Part shown: one piece after another, positions 44,842 to 54,026 of the stretch
Numbering within the stretch: the stretch's first letter is position 1
Layout of the letters: each line of letters begins with the position of its first letter
NCBI GenBank assembly: GCA_947632085.1
Contig: CANRNY010000005.1
Span: forward strand, 1-64,000
Direction: 5' to 3'
DNA: 64,000 nucleotides
Origin: an uncultured Bacilli bacterium
GTDB taxonomy: Bacteria > Bacillota_I > Bacilli_A > RF39 > UBA660
Made by a program: the position numbers and the translations under genes
The notes under the pieces: model-generated
What the model was told of the DNA's origin: nothing
Databases searched by the model: none
The model's input: the letters and a program-made list of their open reading frames with translations, nothing else

Positions 44842-45867
44842 ATGGAAAAAGTAAAAGAGGTATTTAATACTATTATTAATAAAATTAAACAATTTTATTT
44901 AGAAAATATTAAAGATTCTAAACTAGCTGAATTTATTTTCTATAGTTTTCTTTTTGTTATGGTTATATTATCTTTAATAAGTATTTGTGTTGCCATATCA
45001 TTTAATAATCGTAAAAGTGTGGTAATGTTTAGACCACAAGATGAAGAAGAAGTAAAAGAAATTGGAACAGGTAGTTTTCTAGATCAAGATGATGATCAAG
45101 ATAATCAAGTACAAGATGATAGTGATAATACTTCAGAAAATAATAATACGGAAGATAATAATACTTTAAATAATAATACACAAGACGATCAAAATAATAG
45201 TAATAATTCAAGCAATAATAATAGTCAAACAAATACTAGTGATAAGAATAGTTCAACTAGTAAAGATAAGAATAGTAATAGTTCAAGTAGTAAAGATAAA
45301 AATAGTAGTAGTTCAAATAATAGTGATAAATCTAGTAATAGTAGTAATAATAATTCTAGTAGTGGTTCTAATAATAACAATAATAATGATAATAAAGATA
45401 AGGGTTCATCAGGAAGTAGTAGTGGATCATCTGGTAATAAAGATCCTGAACCAGATAATGCACCAAAAGAAGTTAAAACTATTAGTTGTACTTCATCTAC
45501 TAAAAAAATCTTTAAAGGGAATGATAAAGAATATCAAACTAGAGTTGTTGAACAAATAACGGCACGTTTTGATGCTTCAACAAATGTTTTTTATCAAGCT
45601 GATGTTTCAATTGCTTTTTACTATTCTAATTCAACTGTTGATGATTTAGAACTACTTCAAAGTTTATATGAAAAACATTTTGCTATATATGCCGGTTACT
45701 TTGGAATAAAAGATTATAAATCAGTATATACAAAACCAACAGAAGCTTATATTAATTTAAAGAATTTAAATTATCAAACTTATTATAAAGGATATGGTAA
45801 AGAAACTGCGACATATGATTCTTTTAAATATACTTTTGAAACTGGTGGATATTACTGTCAAGTATAA
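44842..45867 (+). CDS. membrane-anchored protein with Asn/Ser-rich linker
   Basis: 341 aa; GGGTGAAATG before the ATG. A short cytoplasmic N-terminus and one membrane helix (~33-53) precede a ~150-residue linker of Asp/Asn then Ser/Asn/Lys (roughly 45090-45460). The ~125-aa C-terminal domain has two Cys (TISCTSS and the terminal YYCQV) that could form a disulfide. The linker is coded by simple AAT/AGT/GAT runs, so length may vary between strains. Domain family not recognised. Confidence 0.72.
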   Translation: MEKVKEVFNTIINKIKQFYLENIKDSKLAEFIFYSFLFVMVILSLISICVAISFNNRKSVVMFRPQDEEEVKEIGTGSFLDQDDDQDNQVQDDSDNTSENNNTEDNNTLNNNTQDDQNNSNNSSNNNSQTNTSDKNSSTSKDKNSNSSSSKDKNSSSSNNSDKSSNSSNNNSSSGSNNNNNNDNKDKGSSGSSSGSSGNKDPEPDNAPKEVKTISCTSSTKKIFKGNDKEYQTRVVEQITARFDASTNVFYQADVSIAFYYSNSTVDDLELLQSLYEKHFAIYAGYFGIKDYKSVYTKPTEAYINLKNLNYQTYYKGYGKETATYDSFKYTFETGGYYCQV

Positions 45868-45891
45868 AAAAGATTAGATAATCTTTTTTTT
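45866..45891 (+). terminator. intrinsic terminator
   Basis: AAAGATTA / TAATCTTT stem with T-run after the linker protein gene. Confidence 0.8.
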
Positions 45892-45905
45892 ATGGGGTTT
45901 TTTAT

Positions 45906-45913
45906 GATATAAT
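45906..45913 (+). promoter_or_regulatory. extended -10 promoter of lepA
   Basis: TATGATATAAT, -10 at 45908-45913, 18 nt before the start codon. Confidence 0.55.
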
Positions 45914-45931
45914 CCTTTTTAGGTGATATTT

Positions 45932-47728
45932 ATGGGTCAAGGGAATATTCGTAATTTTTCTATTATTGCTCATATTGATCATGGTAAGAGTACTTTAGCT
46001 GATCGTATTTTAGAGATTACAGGTGGAGTAGATAAACATGATATGAAAGATCAAATACTTGATAGTATGGATTTAGAAAGAGAAAGAGGTATTACTATTA
46101 AGTTAAATGCGGTTCAACTTAAATATAAGTATAATAATGAAGAATATATTTTACATTTAATAGATACACCAGGACATGTCGATTTTAGTTATGAGGTATC
46201 AAGAAGTTTAGCAGCTTGTGAGGGAGCTATTTTAGTAGTTGATGCTGCTCAAGGTATTGAAGCACAAACGTTAGCTAATTTGTATTTGGCGATGAATGAT
46301 GATTTAGTAATAATACCAGTTATTAATAAGATAGATTTACCTAATGCTGATGTACCTAAGGTATTAAAGGAGTTAAAGGATGTATTAGGTTTTAAGGAAG
46401 ATGAAGTATTACTTTGTAGTGGTAAGACTGGTGAAGGTGTAGAAGACTTAATTAAAGCTATTATAGAACGAATTCCAGCACCAATAATTAATAATAATGC
46501 TCCAACAAGGGCTTTGGTGTTTGATAGTCATTTTGACCCTTATCGAGGAGTTATTGCCTTAGTAAGAGTATTTGATGGTAAGATAACTAATAAAGATACA
46601 ATGAAGATGTTAGCAACTAAGGATAGTTATGATGTTGTAGAATTAGGTGTTAATCATCCGAAGGAAGAAATAAAAAGTGAATTAGTATCTGGTGAAGTTG
46701 GATGGATAAGTGGTTCAATTAAAGATATTAGAAGTGTTAGAGTTGGTGATACATTAACGGTATTAAGTAATGAAGCAATAGAACCATTACCTGGTTATCA
46801 ACCAATGAAACCAATGGTATATAGTGGAATATTCCCAGTAGAACCTAATAAGTTTCCTCAGTTACGTGAAGCTTTAGAAAAGTTACAATTAAATGATGCT
46901 TCATTAACTTTTGAACCTGAAACTAGTGAAGCTTTAGGTTTTGGTTTTAGAACTGGTTTTTTAGGACTTTTGCATATGGATATTATTATGACAAGATTAG
47001 AAAGAGAATTTGATTTAGATGTAATAGCAACTAGTCCTTCAGTTATATATGAAGTAGATTTAACTAATGGAGAGACGATATTAATTGATAGTCCAACTAA
47101 GATGCCTGAACGTGGAGTTATTAAGGAGATAAGAGAACCTTATATTAAAACGAATATATTTGTTCCTAGTGATTATATAGGTCCAATTATGGAGTTATGT
47201 CAGGATAAAAGAGGTATATATAAGAGTATGGATTATATTGATCCAACAAGAGTTAATATTCATTATGAAATACCTTTAGCTGAAATAGTTTATGATTTTT
47301 TTGATAAACTTAAGAGTATGACAAAGGGTTATGCATCTTTCGATTATGAGTTATGTGGATATAAAGAATCTGATTTAGTTAAAATGGATATTTTAATTAA
47401 TGGAGAGATTGTTGATGCATTAAGTGTTATAGTTCATAAAGATCAAGCTTATAATAGGGGTAAAAAGGTAGTAGAAAGTTTAAGAGAGATAATACCTCGT
47501 CAGTTATTTCAAGTTCCTTTACAAGCTAGTGTAGGTAGTAAGATTATTGCTCGTGAAAATATAAGTGCAATGCGAAAGAATGTCTTAGCTAAATGTTATG
47601 GTGGCGATGTTTCACGTAAGAAGAAATTATTAGAAAAACAAAAAGAAGGTAAAAAGAGAATGAAAATGGTGGGAAAAGTTGAAGTACCACAAGAAGCTTT
47701 CTTAGCGGTTTTAAAGTCAGAAAAGTAA
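45932..47728 (+). CDS. lepA: elongation factor 4 (LepA)
   Basis: About 598 aa from ATG 45932 after AGGTGAT. G motifs: [29 protein letters not shown]-like domains follow, with the LepA-specific C-terminal domain ending in the KGKKRMK-type basic segment and [11 protein letters not shown]. It back-translocates or remodels stalled ribosomes. Own short promoter and terminator, so monocistronic. Confidence 0.98.
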   Translation: MGQGNIRNFSIIAHIDHGKSTLADRILEITGGVDKHDMKDQILDSMDLERERGITIKLNAVQLKYKYNNEEYILHLIDTPGHVDFSYEVSRSLAACEGAILVVDAAQGIEAQTLANLYLAMNDDLVIIPVINKIDLPNADVPKVLKELKDVLGFKEDEVLLCSGKTGEGVEDLIKAIIERIPAPIINNNAPTRALVFDSHFDPYRGVIALVRVFDGKITNKDTMKMLATKDSYDVVELGVNHPKEEIKSELVSGEVGWISGSIKDIRSVRVGDTLTVLSNEAIEPLPGYQPMKPMVYSGIFPVEPNKFPQLREALEKLQLNDASLTFEPETSEALGFGFRTGFLGLLHMDIIMTRLEREFDLDVIATSPSVIYEVDLTNGETILIDSPTKMPERGVIKEIREPYIKTNIFVPSDYIGPIMELCQDKRGIYKSMDYIDPTRVNIHYEIPLAEIVYDFFDKLKSMTKGYASFDYELCGYKESDLVKMDILINGEIVDALSVIVHKDQAYNRGKKVVESLREIIPRQLFQVPLQASVGSKIIARENISAMRKNVLAKCYGGDVSRKKKLLEKQKEGKKRMKMVGKVEVPQEAFLAVLKSEK

Positions 47729-47747
47729 GTATTTACTTGCTTTTTTA
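47723..47747 (+). terminator. weak intrinsic terminator of lepA
   Basis: AAGTAA / TTACTT stem, then GC and six T. Confidence 0.5.
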
Positions 47748-47793
47748 TTTGGTTATGTTTACAATAGAAACTACATGAAAAAGAGGTATTGAA

Positions 47794-48426
47794 ATGATTG
47801 ATATTACGACAAATCAAGAAGATAAAGATAAGTTTATTTTGGGTGTTGCATTAAAAGATAATGAGAATAAATATGTTATTAAGTATGCTTCTGGTAGAAG
47901 TGAAGATTGTGATTTTACAGTAAGTAGTTTAAATCAAGTACTTAGTCTTATGGAAGAACAATACTTAGAATATCGTGATGATTATATTAAAAAAATTTTA
48001 AAAGAAAATAAAACAGCAACAATAAAGCAATTAATTGAAGCAATAATGGCTATTTTAGGAATTTATTTATCAGCTTCAATGCCTTTACCTAATCTTTTAA
48101 AAATATTAATTATTTGTGTTTTATTAGTTAGTTCTATATATTATCAAAAAGAACAAAATGAAAAGATAGATTATAATCGTTATGCTGCTGGAGTTATTTT
48201 AAGTGCTGATGAATTTTTAAAGATGAAAGATAATTTTAAAATAAGAATAGTAGATCCAAATACAGGATTAGAAGAAGATTGGTATTTACTTACTTTATCA
48301 GATATACAAGCAATAATAGAACCTAAATTAGTAGGTAAAATAGCTATGAGTATAACACCAGATATGAAAGAGGAAGAAGAATATAATACAACGGAAATAT
48401 TACAAAGAAGAATGAAATTGAGATGA
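47794..48426 (+). CDS. membrane protein of unknown function, paralogue of next gene
   Basis: 210 aa; AGAGGTATTG before the ATG. A soluble acidic N-terminus (~1-80, starts MIDITTNQEDKDKFILG) is followed by a hairpin of two membrane helices (~88-125) and a cytoplasmic C-terminus. It ends in TGA, showing TGA is a stop here. The next gene has the same plan and similar start (MIDFAKNEDEEKNFIV), with a 4-nt gap. Function unknown. Confidence 0.65.
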   Translation: MIDITTNQEDKDKFILGVALKDNENKYVIKYASGRSEDCDFTVSSLNQVLSLMEEQYLEYRDDYIKKILKENKTATIKQLIEAIMAILGIYLSASMPLPNLLKILIICVLLVSSIYYQKEQNEKIDYNRYAAGVILSADEFLKMKDNFKIRIVDPNTGLEEDWYLLTLSDIQAIIEPKLVGKIAMSITPDMKEEEEYNTTEILQRRMKLR

Positions 48427-48430
48427 TACG

Positions 48431-49045
48431 ATGATTGACTTTGCAAAGAATGAAGATGAAGAAAAGAATTTTATTGTAGATATAGAAACGACTACTGATG
48501 AGATGATTATTAGGTATGCTGATGGTCATAAAGTAAGAGAAAAGTTTAGCTATCATAATTTAAATGTATATCGTTTACATATGGAAGAACAAGCAAAAAA
48601 CAATATGGATTATGCATATGATATTGTAGCTAAAGATAGTTTTATGGTTTATGCTAAGAGAATACTAGCAATTATTGGGGGAATAATTGGTGGAATAGTT
48701 ATTTATAATGTTGATATTCATATTATTATGAAAATAGTTTTAGCTTTAATTCTTATATTTAGTGAAGGATTATATTATTTATATAATGAATTATATTTAA
48801 GCGTTTTAAGTACTGATTTAGGGGAAATATTAGCTACTGATTATTATTTAAAGAATATAGATAAATTTAAGTATTATGATGGTAAAATGGGTGAATATGG
48901 ATATATTGTACCTATTGAAGATATTGAAAAACATAGTTTAACACAAGAACAGTTAGAAGAAATATCAGATTTAGTAAGTACGTTTAGAAAAGAAGGAATT
49001 CCCAATAACGATATTTCACTAACTTATAAGAACCCTAGTAATTAA
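48431..49045 (+). CDS. membrane protein of unknown function, paralogue of previous gene
   Basis: 204 aa. Same layout as the preceding product: acidic soluble N-terminus with an IxYADGxK/R-like beta segment (IIRYADGHK here, VIKYASGRS there), two membrane helices (~78-115), then a soluble tail. Diverged tandem duplicates, probably co-expressed and perhaps forming a hetero-oligomer. No family recognised. Confidence 0.65.
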   Translation: MIDFAKNEDEEKNFIVDIETTTDEMIIRYADGHKVREKFSYHNLNVYRLHMEEQAKNNMDYAYDIVAKDSFMVYAKRILAIIGGIIGGIVIYNVDIHIIMKIVLALILIFSEGLYYLYNELYLSVLSTDLGEILATDYYLKNIDKFKYYDGKMGEYGYIVPIEDIEKHSLTQEQLEEISDLVSTFRKEGIPNNDISLTYKNPSN

Positions 49046-49048
49046 TCT

Positions 49049-49057
49049 GTGATATAA
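49049..49057 (+). promoter_or_regulatory. extended -10 promoter of the HD-domain gene
   Basis: TGTGATATAAT, -10 at 49052-49057, 17 nt before the start codon. Confidence 0.55.
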
Positions 49058-49074
49058 TAATATTGGGTGAAGTT

Positions 49075-49647
49075 ATGAATAAAAGAGAAGTATTTAAACA
49101 AGAATTAAGTTATATAGTTGATGATGAAATAAGAGAATCTTTAGGAATAATGATTGATAAGATTCCTGATTATTTTTTTAAAATACCTGCCTCTTCAACC
49201 GGCAAATACCATCCAGAGTATACTCAAGGCGAAGGTGGTTTAGTAAGACATACTAAATCAGCTGTTAGAATGGCTTATGAATTGTTTGGAATATATAAAT
49301 TTCCACAAAGAACTAAAGATTTAATTATTATGGCTTTAGTTTTACATGATAGTGTGAAAAAGGGTGAAGAGGAAACACAATATACTTTGTTTGATCATCC
49401 ATTAGTAGCTTGTGAATTTGTAAAAAAATATAAAAATGAATTAATGTTAAATAATGATGATATTAATTTTGTTTGCGATTGTATAAGTAGTCATATGGGT
49501 AAGTTTAATACAAGTAATTATAGTGATGTAATATTACCAATACCTAAAACACCAGAACAAAAATTTGTTCATATGTGTGATTACTTAGCTTCACGTAAAG
49601 TAATTAATATTAAATTTGATGAAAATAATAATATAGTAGATGAATAA
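49075..49647 (+). CDS. HD-domain phosphohydrolase-like protein
   Basis: About 190 aa from ATG 49075 (GGGTGAAG upstream). The HD motifs are His in EGGLVRHTKSA, HD in LVLHDSVKKG, His in FDHPLVA and a later His in SSHMGKF, which together can bind two metals. It is related to small HD proteins that hydrolyse nucleotides or act on RNA. Substrate unknown. Own promoter and terminator. Confidence 0.8.
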   Translation: MNKREVFKQELSYIVDDEIRESLGIMIDKIPDYFFKIPASSTGKYHPEYTQGEGGLVRHTKSAVRMAYELFGIYKFPQRTKDLIIMALVLHDSVKKGEEETQYTLFDHPLVACEFVKKYKNELMLNNDDINFVCDCISSHMGKFNTSNYSDVILPIPKTPEQKFVHMCDYLASRKVINIKFDENNNIVDE

Positions 49648-49659
49648 TCTACTTTTTTT
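49635..49659 (+). terminator. intrinsic terminator
   Basis: AGTAGAT / ATCTACT with seven T, over the stop codon. Confidence 0.8.
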
Positions 49660-49723
49660 ATACTTGTTTTTTGTTACCAAAGATAAAATACTTCATACAC
49701 TATATTAGTGTAAGGAGATAAGT

Positions 49724-50455
49724 ATGAGTGTTTTAATAGGAATAATAATACCATTTATAGGAACGAGTTTAGGGGCATTAATGGTTTATTTTGTGAAGAA
49801 TAGAATATCAAGAAGGTTAGAGATAGTTATTTTAGGTTTTGCTGCAGGAGTAATGATGGCAGCTTCAATATGGTCTTTAATAATACCAGCAATTGAAATG
49901 AGTAGGGGGATTAGTTGGTTACCAGCTAGTATTGGTTTAACTATTGGAATATTATTTTTCTTTTTAATTGATTATTTACTTAATAAAAAGAAAATTAAGT
50001 TTGGAGAGAATGTAGATAAGATGATGCTTGCTATTACACTACATAATATTCCAGAAGGATGTGCAGTAGGTATAATATTTGCTAGTTATATGTTATATCA
50101 TAATGTAACATTAACAGCTTGTTATGCATTATCTTTGGGTATAGCTATTCAAAATATACCAGAAGGTTTAATCGTATCATTACCTTTAAAAAATAAGGGA
50201 ATGAGTAAAACAAAGGCTTTTGGTTATGGAATAATATCAGCTATATTTGAACTTATGGGTGCAGTTGTTACTTTAATATTTTCAAGTGTAGTTAGTGTTA
50301 TATTACCATATTTACTTGCTTTTGCTGCTGGAGCAATGATTTATGTTATCGTTGTAGAGTTAATACCAGAATCAACAGAAGAAAATAAAGTAAATACCTT
50401 AGGTTTTTTACTAGGTTTTATGATTATGATGATTTTAGATGTTGCATTAGGTTAA
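49724..50455 (+). CDS. ZIP family metal transporter
   Basis: 243 aa, eight helices; GTAAGGAG before the ATG. The two metal-site helices are clear: HNIPEGCAVGIIFA (TM4) and IQNIPEGLIVSLPL (TM5, with Gln in place of the usual His, as in some GufA-type members). It imports divalent metal such as Zn. Followed by a CDF exporter with its own promoter. Confidence 0.92.
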   Translation: MSVLIGIIIPFIGTSLGALMVYFVKNRISRRLEIVILGFAAGVMMAASIWSLIIPAIEMSRGISWLPASIGLTIGILFFFLIDYLLNKKKIKFGENVDKMMLAITLHNIPEGCAVGIIFASYMLYHNVTLTACYALSLGIAIQNIPEGLIVSLPLKNKGMSKTKAFGYGIISAIFELMGAVVTLIFSSVVSVILPYLLAFAAGAMIYVIVVELIPESTEENKVNTLGFLLGFMIMMILDVALG

Positions 50456-50457
50456 TA

Positions 50458-50468
50458 TGTGATATAAT
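50458..50468 (+). promoter_or_regulatory. extended -10 promoter of the CDF gene
   Basis: TGTGATATAAT, -10 at 50463-50468, 25 nt before the start codon. Confidence 0.6.
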
Positions 50469-50493
50469 TAAAAAGCACTAAAGGAGAGATACT

Positions 50494-51384
50494 ATGGATA
50501 TGGAGCGATTTGTCGAAGCTAAAAGAGCAAGTATATTAGGAATTATTGGTAATGTATTTCTTTTTATTATAAAGATAGTAGTTGGATTTATATCTTCTAG
50601 TCAAGCCATGCTTGCTGATGCTTTTAATAGTGCATCTGATATATTAAGTTCAATTATGACTTATATAGGTTCTAAAATAGCTAGTAAAGGGGCAGATGAA
50701 GACCATAACTTAGGACATGGTAAAGCTGAATATATATATTCAATGCTTATTAGTGTAACAATGATTGTTTTAGGAATAAAAATATTATGGGATTCAGTAA
50801 TAGCTTTATTTATCCAAAGTAATTATGAATTTACTATTTGGTTAGTAGTAGTTTGTATAGTAACGATTATAGTTAAATTATTATTATATTTTTATACAAG
50901 AAAGATTAGTAAGAAGTATAATAATTTATTAGTAGAAGCGAATAGTAAAGATCATCGTAATGATGTATTTTTAACTTCTTTTAACTTATTATCAGCTTTA
51001 TTTTCATTAGGTGGAATATATATAGTTGATAGTATTGTAGGTATTATAATTTCTTTATGGATTGTTTATACAGGAATAAAGATTTTTATTGGAAGTTATG
51101 ATGTATTAATGGATAAGACAATATCTAGTAATACAAAAGATAAGGTATTAGATATTATTAAAGAACATAAGGAAATCGTTAAGATTAATCATTTTAATGC
51201 AACACCAGTTGGTTATTTATACCAAGTTAGTTTTTCAATATTTGTAGATGGTAATTTATCGACTTTTGCTAGTCATAAGATAGCTAATGATTTGGAAAAA
51301 GAAATTGATGAAAAAGTACCAGAGATTTATTTAACGGTTATTCATGTTAATCCGATTGATAAAAGTAAAGATTCTAGTAAATAG
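50494..51384 (+). CDS. cation diffusion facilitator transporter
   Basis: 296 aa; AAAGGAGAG before the ATG. Six helices with metal-site motifs in TM2 (LADAFNSASD) and TM5 (NSKDHRNDVF), and the GHGKAEY loop. The C-terminal cytoplasmic domain (~215-296) is of the usual fold. It exports Zn, Mn or Fe by proton exchange. Pairs functionally with the ZIP importer upstream. Confidence 0.93.
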   Translation: MDMERFVEAKRASILGIIGNVFLFIIKIVVGFISSSQAMLADAFNSASDILSSIMTYIGSKIASKGADEDHNLGHGKAEYIYSMLISVTMIVLGIKILWDSVIALFIQSNYEFTIWLVVVCIVTIIVKLLLYFYTRKISKKYNNLLVEANSKDHRNDVFLTSFNLLSALFSLGGIYIVDSIVGIIISLWIVYTGIKIFIGSYDVLMDKTISSNTKDKVLDIIKEHKEIVKINHFNATPVGYLYQVSFSIFVDGNLSTFASHKIANDLEKEIDEKVPEIYLTVIHVNPIDKSKDSSK

Positions 51385-51394
51385 AATCTTTTTT
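51367..51394 (+). terminator. intrinsic terminator
   Basis: AAAGATTCTA / TAGAATCTTT with T-run across the CDF stop codon. Confidence 0.8.
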
Positions 51395-51422
51395 GTGATA
51401 AAATAAAGATGGAGGTATAAGA

Positions 51423-51785
51423 ATGAAATTATTTAAATGTATGAAGTGTGGAACACTTATTGAAATGTTAGAAGAGAATTGTACTGTTATGTGTTGTGGA
51501 GAAGCAATGCAAGAATTAAAAGCTAATAGTACAGACGCAGCAGTAGAAAAACATGTACCTGTATGTGAAGTAGAGGGAGATTTAGTAAAAGTAACAGTTG
51601 GTGAGGTTGCTCATCCAATGGAAGATGATCACTATATTCAATTTATTATTGCTGAATACAAAGATTCAGTAGTTAGATTTAATCTTAAACCAGGTGAAGC
51701 TGCTGAAGCTACTTTTGATTATGAAAAAGGTATGACTATTTACGAATATTGTAATAAACATGGACTTTGGAAGAAAGAACTATAA
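51423..51785 (+). CDS. desulfoferrodoxin (superoxide reductase)
   Basis: 120 aa; GGAGGTATAAG before the ATG. The N-terminal desulforedoxin iron site has Cys6, Cys9 and the Cys24-Cys25 pair. The SOR domain centre II ligands are in EKHVPV, HPMEDDHYI and EYCNKHGLW. It reduces superoxide to peroxide without making oxygen, typical of anaerobes. A TGTGATAAAAT element lies upstream. The next gene starts 3 nt after its stop. Confidence 0.95.
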   Translation: MKLFKCMKCGTLIEMLEENCTVMCCGEAMQELKANSTDAAVEKHVPVCEVEGDLVKVTVGEVAHPMEDDHYIQFIIAEYKDSVVRFNLKPGEAAEATFDYEKGMTIYEYCNKHGLWKKEL

Positions 51786-51787
51786 AA

Positions 51788-52201
51788 ATGGTTTTTAATA
51801 AAAATATTCCAGAATTAGCGGTTACTAATTTAGATAATTCAATAAAGTTTTATAAAACTTGTGGTTTTAAAATAGAGTATGAAAGAAAAGAAGACTTATT
51901 TGTTTTTCTATCATTAGGTGAAATTCAATTTATGCTACAAGAAATAACAGCGGATGATAAATGGCAAGTTGGTAAGTTAGAGTATCCATTTGGTAGAGGA
52001 ATTAATTTTCAGTTAGAAGTTAATAATGTTTCAAAGATATATAATGATTTAATAAAAGCGGGGTATCAAGTACAATATCCAATTGAAGAAAATTGGTATC
52101 GTGAAGGAGATAAGTTATTAGGAAATAAGGAATTCTTAGTAATGGATCCGGATGGATATTTACTCAGATTTGCGCAAGATATCGGTTATAAAGATGAATA
52201 G
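51788..52201 (+). CDS. VOC (glyoxalase/bleomycin-resistance fold) protein
   Basis: About 137 aa; ATG 51788 follows directly on the desulfoferrodoxin stop. Starts VFNKNIPELAVTNLDNSIKFY, has the two babab modules of the VOC fold (PFGRGINFQLEV..., VMDPDGYLLRFAQ). Of the small drug-binding/dioxygenase-like subgroup. Binding partner unknown. Overlaps the following gene by 8 nt. Confidence 0.85.
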   Translation: MVFNKNIPELAVTNLDNSIKFYKTCGFKIEYERKEDLFVFLSLGEIQFMLQEITADDKWQVGKLEYPFGRGINFQLEVNNVSKIYNDLIKAGYQVQYPIEENWYREGDKLLGNKEFLVMDPDGYLLRFAQDIGYKDE

Positions 52202-52574
52202 TAGAGCGATAAAGATAATTGATGATAAATTAGATAGTTTAAAACATTCAAAGTTTAGAAGTAGTTTTCATTTACGTAAGAGAGAACTTAATTATTTGAA
52301 AGATAAAGGGTATGAAGTTATTGAAAGTCATGCTAGAGATTTTATAAAAAACAAGTTAGCTCCTGCTGAACCATTAAATGATGGGAGTCAAACACCAATG
52401 AAAAATCATCCAGTTTTTATTGCTCAACATGCAACTGCAACTTGTTGTCGTGGTTGTTTAGAAAAATGGCATCATATTCCTAAACATAGAGAATTAACTG
52501 ATAATGAACAGAATTATATAGTAGCTTTAATTATGGAATGGATTAAAAGAGAAAATAAAAAAAATGTTAATTAG
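52194..52574 (+). CDS. DUF4186 family protein
   Basis: About 126 aa from ATG 52194 overlapping the VOC stop. Its Cys/His-rich segment FIAQHATATCCRGCLEKWH and the DGSQTPMKNHPVF box are characteristic of DUF4186. The Cys-Cys-x2-Cys cluster may bind metal. Function unknown. Third gene of a desulfoferrodoxin-VOC-DUF4186 operon. Confidence 0.8.
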   Translation: MNSRAIKIIDDKLDSLKHSKFRSSFHLRKRELNYLKDKGYEVIESHARDFIKNKLAPAEPLNDGSQTPMKNHPVFIAQHATATCCRGCLEKWHHIPKHRELTDNEQNYIVALIMEWIKRENKKNVN

Positions 52575-52592
52575 TTTTAACATTTTTTTAAT
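52560..52592. terminator. bidirectional terminator
   Basis: AAAATGTTAA / TTAACATTTT, T-run, between convergent genes. Confidence 0.8.
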
Positions 52593-53589
52593 TGTATTCA
52601 TCTTCGATATTACCAACAATTTCTTCTATAGCATCTTCCATTGTTAAAATACCAATAAATTCGTTATTATCCGTAATGATAGAAATTGTTTCGTGGTTTT
52701 CTTGCATTAAACGAAATATATCATCTATCTTTTCATTTTTATCAAAAAATAAAGTTTTATGGATAATATCTTTTAATTTAAGAACTTTATTACTTTGTTG
52801 AAGATAAATAAAATCTTTAATATTGATATAACCTAAGACTTTATCATCTTTTAAAACTGGATAACGCGTAAATAGTTTCTTTTTTATTTTTTTAATAATT
52901 TCTTCTTTAGAATCATTGATGTCTAAACAGGTAATTTCACTACGAGGAGTCATAATCTTTGAAGCTCTTTTATCATTAAATTTAAAAATATTTAAAATAT
53001 ATTCTTTTTCTTTTTCTTCCACGATTCCTTCTTTACTACCTGTAATTATCATGTGTTTGATATCTTTTTCAGTTAAGGAGTTATCATGTTCTTTAATATG
53101 AAATATTTTACAGATAAGATCAGTTGAAACCGTAAGGAGAATAATTAAAGGGTAGAATATTTGCGAAATAAAAGAAATAATATCAATCGTTAAATTAGCT
53201 ATTTTAAGAGGATTTGAACGAGCAATTTTTTTAGGAACTAATTCACCAAAGACTAATGTTATGTAAGAGAGAATTAAAGTTATAATAACCATTAATACAT
53301 TTTCAGTAAAATTAATACTGATAAAATAAAGGCCATATTCTTCAATAAGAATATCAGTAAATGTTTCAGAAGCAAAAGCACTAGCTAGAAAGCCAGCTAA
53401 AGTAATACCAATTTGAATAGTTGATAAAAATTTACTTTCTTCATTTAACATTTTAAGTATTTTTTTAGACTTCTTATCTTTTTTATGACTAATAGTATAT
53501 TTATCTAACGATAGATAAGCTATTTCACTAGCTGATAAAAGACCATTTATAAAGATAAGAATGGCTAGAAAAAAGAATCTAATTAACAT
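52588..53589 (-). CDS. CNNM/CorC-type membrane protein with CBS domains
   Basis: 333 aa; GGTGATTGT before the ATG. DUF21/CNNM membrane domain (~1-180, NGLLSASEIAYLSL, with three to four helices) and a CBS pair (~195-330: KIMTPRSEITCLD..., ISIITDNNEFIGILTMEDAIEEIVG). The C-terminal CorC_HlyC domain of the ~430-aa relatives is missing; the end DEYN is where it would begin. Related proteins move or control Mg2+/Co2+/Na+. Confidence 0.9.
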   Translation of the reverse strand: MLIRFFFLAILIFINGLLSASEIAYLSLDKYTISHKKDKKSKKILKMLNEESKFLSTIQIGITLAGFLASAFASETFTDILIEEYGLYFISINFTENVLMVIITLILSYITLVFGELVPKKIARSNPLKIANLTIDIISFISQIFYPLIILLTVSTDLICKIFHIKEHDNSLTEKDIKHMIITGSKEGIVEEKEKEYILNIFKFNDKRASKIMTPRSEITCLDINDSKEEIIKKIKKKLFTRYPVLKDDKVLGYINIKDFIYLQQSNKVLKLKDIIHKTLFFDKNEKIDDIFRLMQENHETISIITDNNEFIGILTMEDAIEEIVGNIEDEYN

Positions 53590-53633
53590 ACAATCACCAT
53601 TAATAGTATAGCATAATTATTAAATAAAATTAT

Positions 53634-53641
53634 GATATAAT
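53634..53641 (+). promoter_or_regulatory. extended -10 promoter
   Basis: TATGATATAAT, -10 at 53636-53641, 18 nt before the 103-aa gene. Confidence 0.55.
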
Positions 53642-53659
53642 TATAAATGGAGTGATAAT

Positions 53660-53971
53660 ATGGATTTAAAAGATACTTTTAGATATCTAGTTGGAGCTTA
53701 CTACGGTGTAAGTGAAATGGATAATTATGAATTAAAAGAATATGTATTAAAAGATATCGAAGAATATATAAAAGAGTTTATAAAAGATAATCCAATCAAA
53801 GATTTTGATTATCGTAAGGAAGCAGATTTAGTTAATGAAGAAAGAAGTGTTAAAACTAAATTACAAGATAGTTTAATTGTTTTACCTAAAGTTAATGCTT
53901 CGATGGAACTTATTTTATTAGTAAAAGCGAAAATAAAAGAATTAAGGGAAGAAGAAATAAATTTAAATTAA
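53660..53971 (+). CDS. small acidic protein of unknown function (103 aa)
   Basis: GGAGTGAT before the ATG. Soluble, mainly helical and rich in Glu/Lys/Asp, with no signal or membrane helix. Starts MDLKDTFRYLVGAYYG. No family recognised. It is divergent from the CNNM gene and ends 20 nt before the promoter of the structured RNA. Confidence 0.65.
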   Translation: MDLKDTFRYLVGAYYGVSEMDNYELKEYVLKDIEEYIKEFIKDNPIKDFDYRKEADLVNEERSVKTKLQDSLIVLPKVNASMELILLVKAKIKELREEEINLN

Positions 53972-53991
53972 TTTAAATTTAAATTAATCTA

Positions 53992-54020
53992 TTGACAACT
54001 AAATAAAATGGTGTTATAGT
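53992..54020 (+). promoter_or_regulatory. promoter of the structured RNA
   Basis: TTGACA (53992-53997), exactly 17-nt spacer, TATAGT (54015-54020). The predicted start coincides with the first base of the closing stem (54027). Confidence 0.85.
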
Positions 54021-54026
54021 AATATT

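Noticed and set aside
45239..45559. 106-aa ORF in another frame of the linker protein
   Set aside because: A by-product of simple codon repeats; its sequence is low-complexity Ile/Val/Lys.
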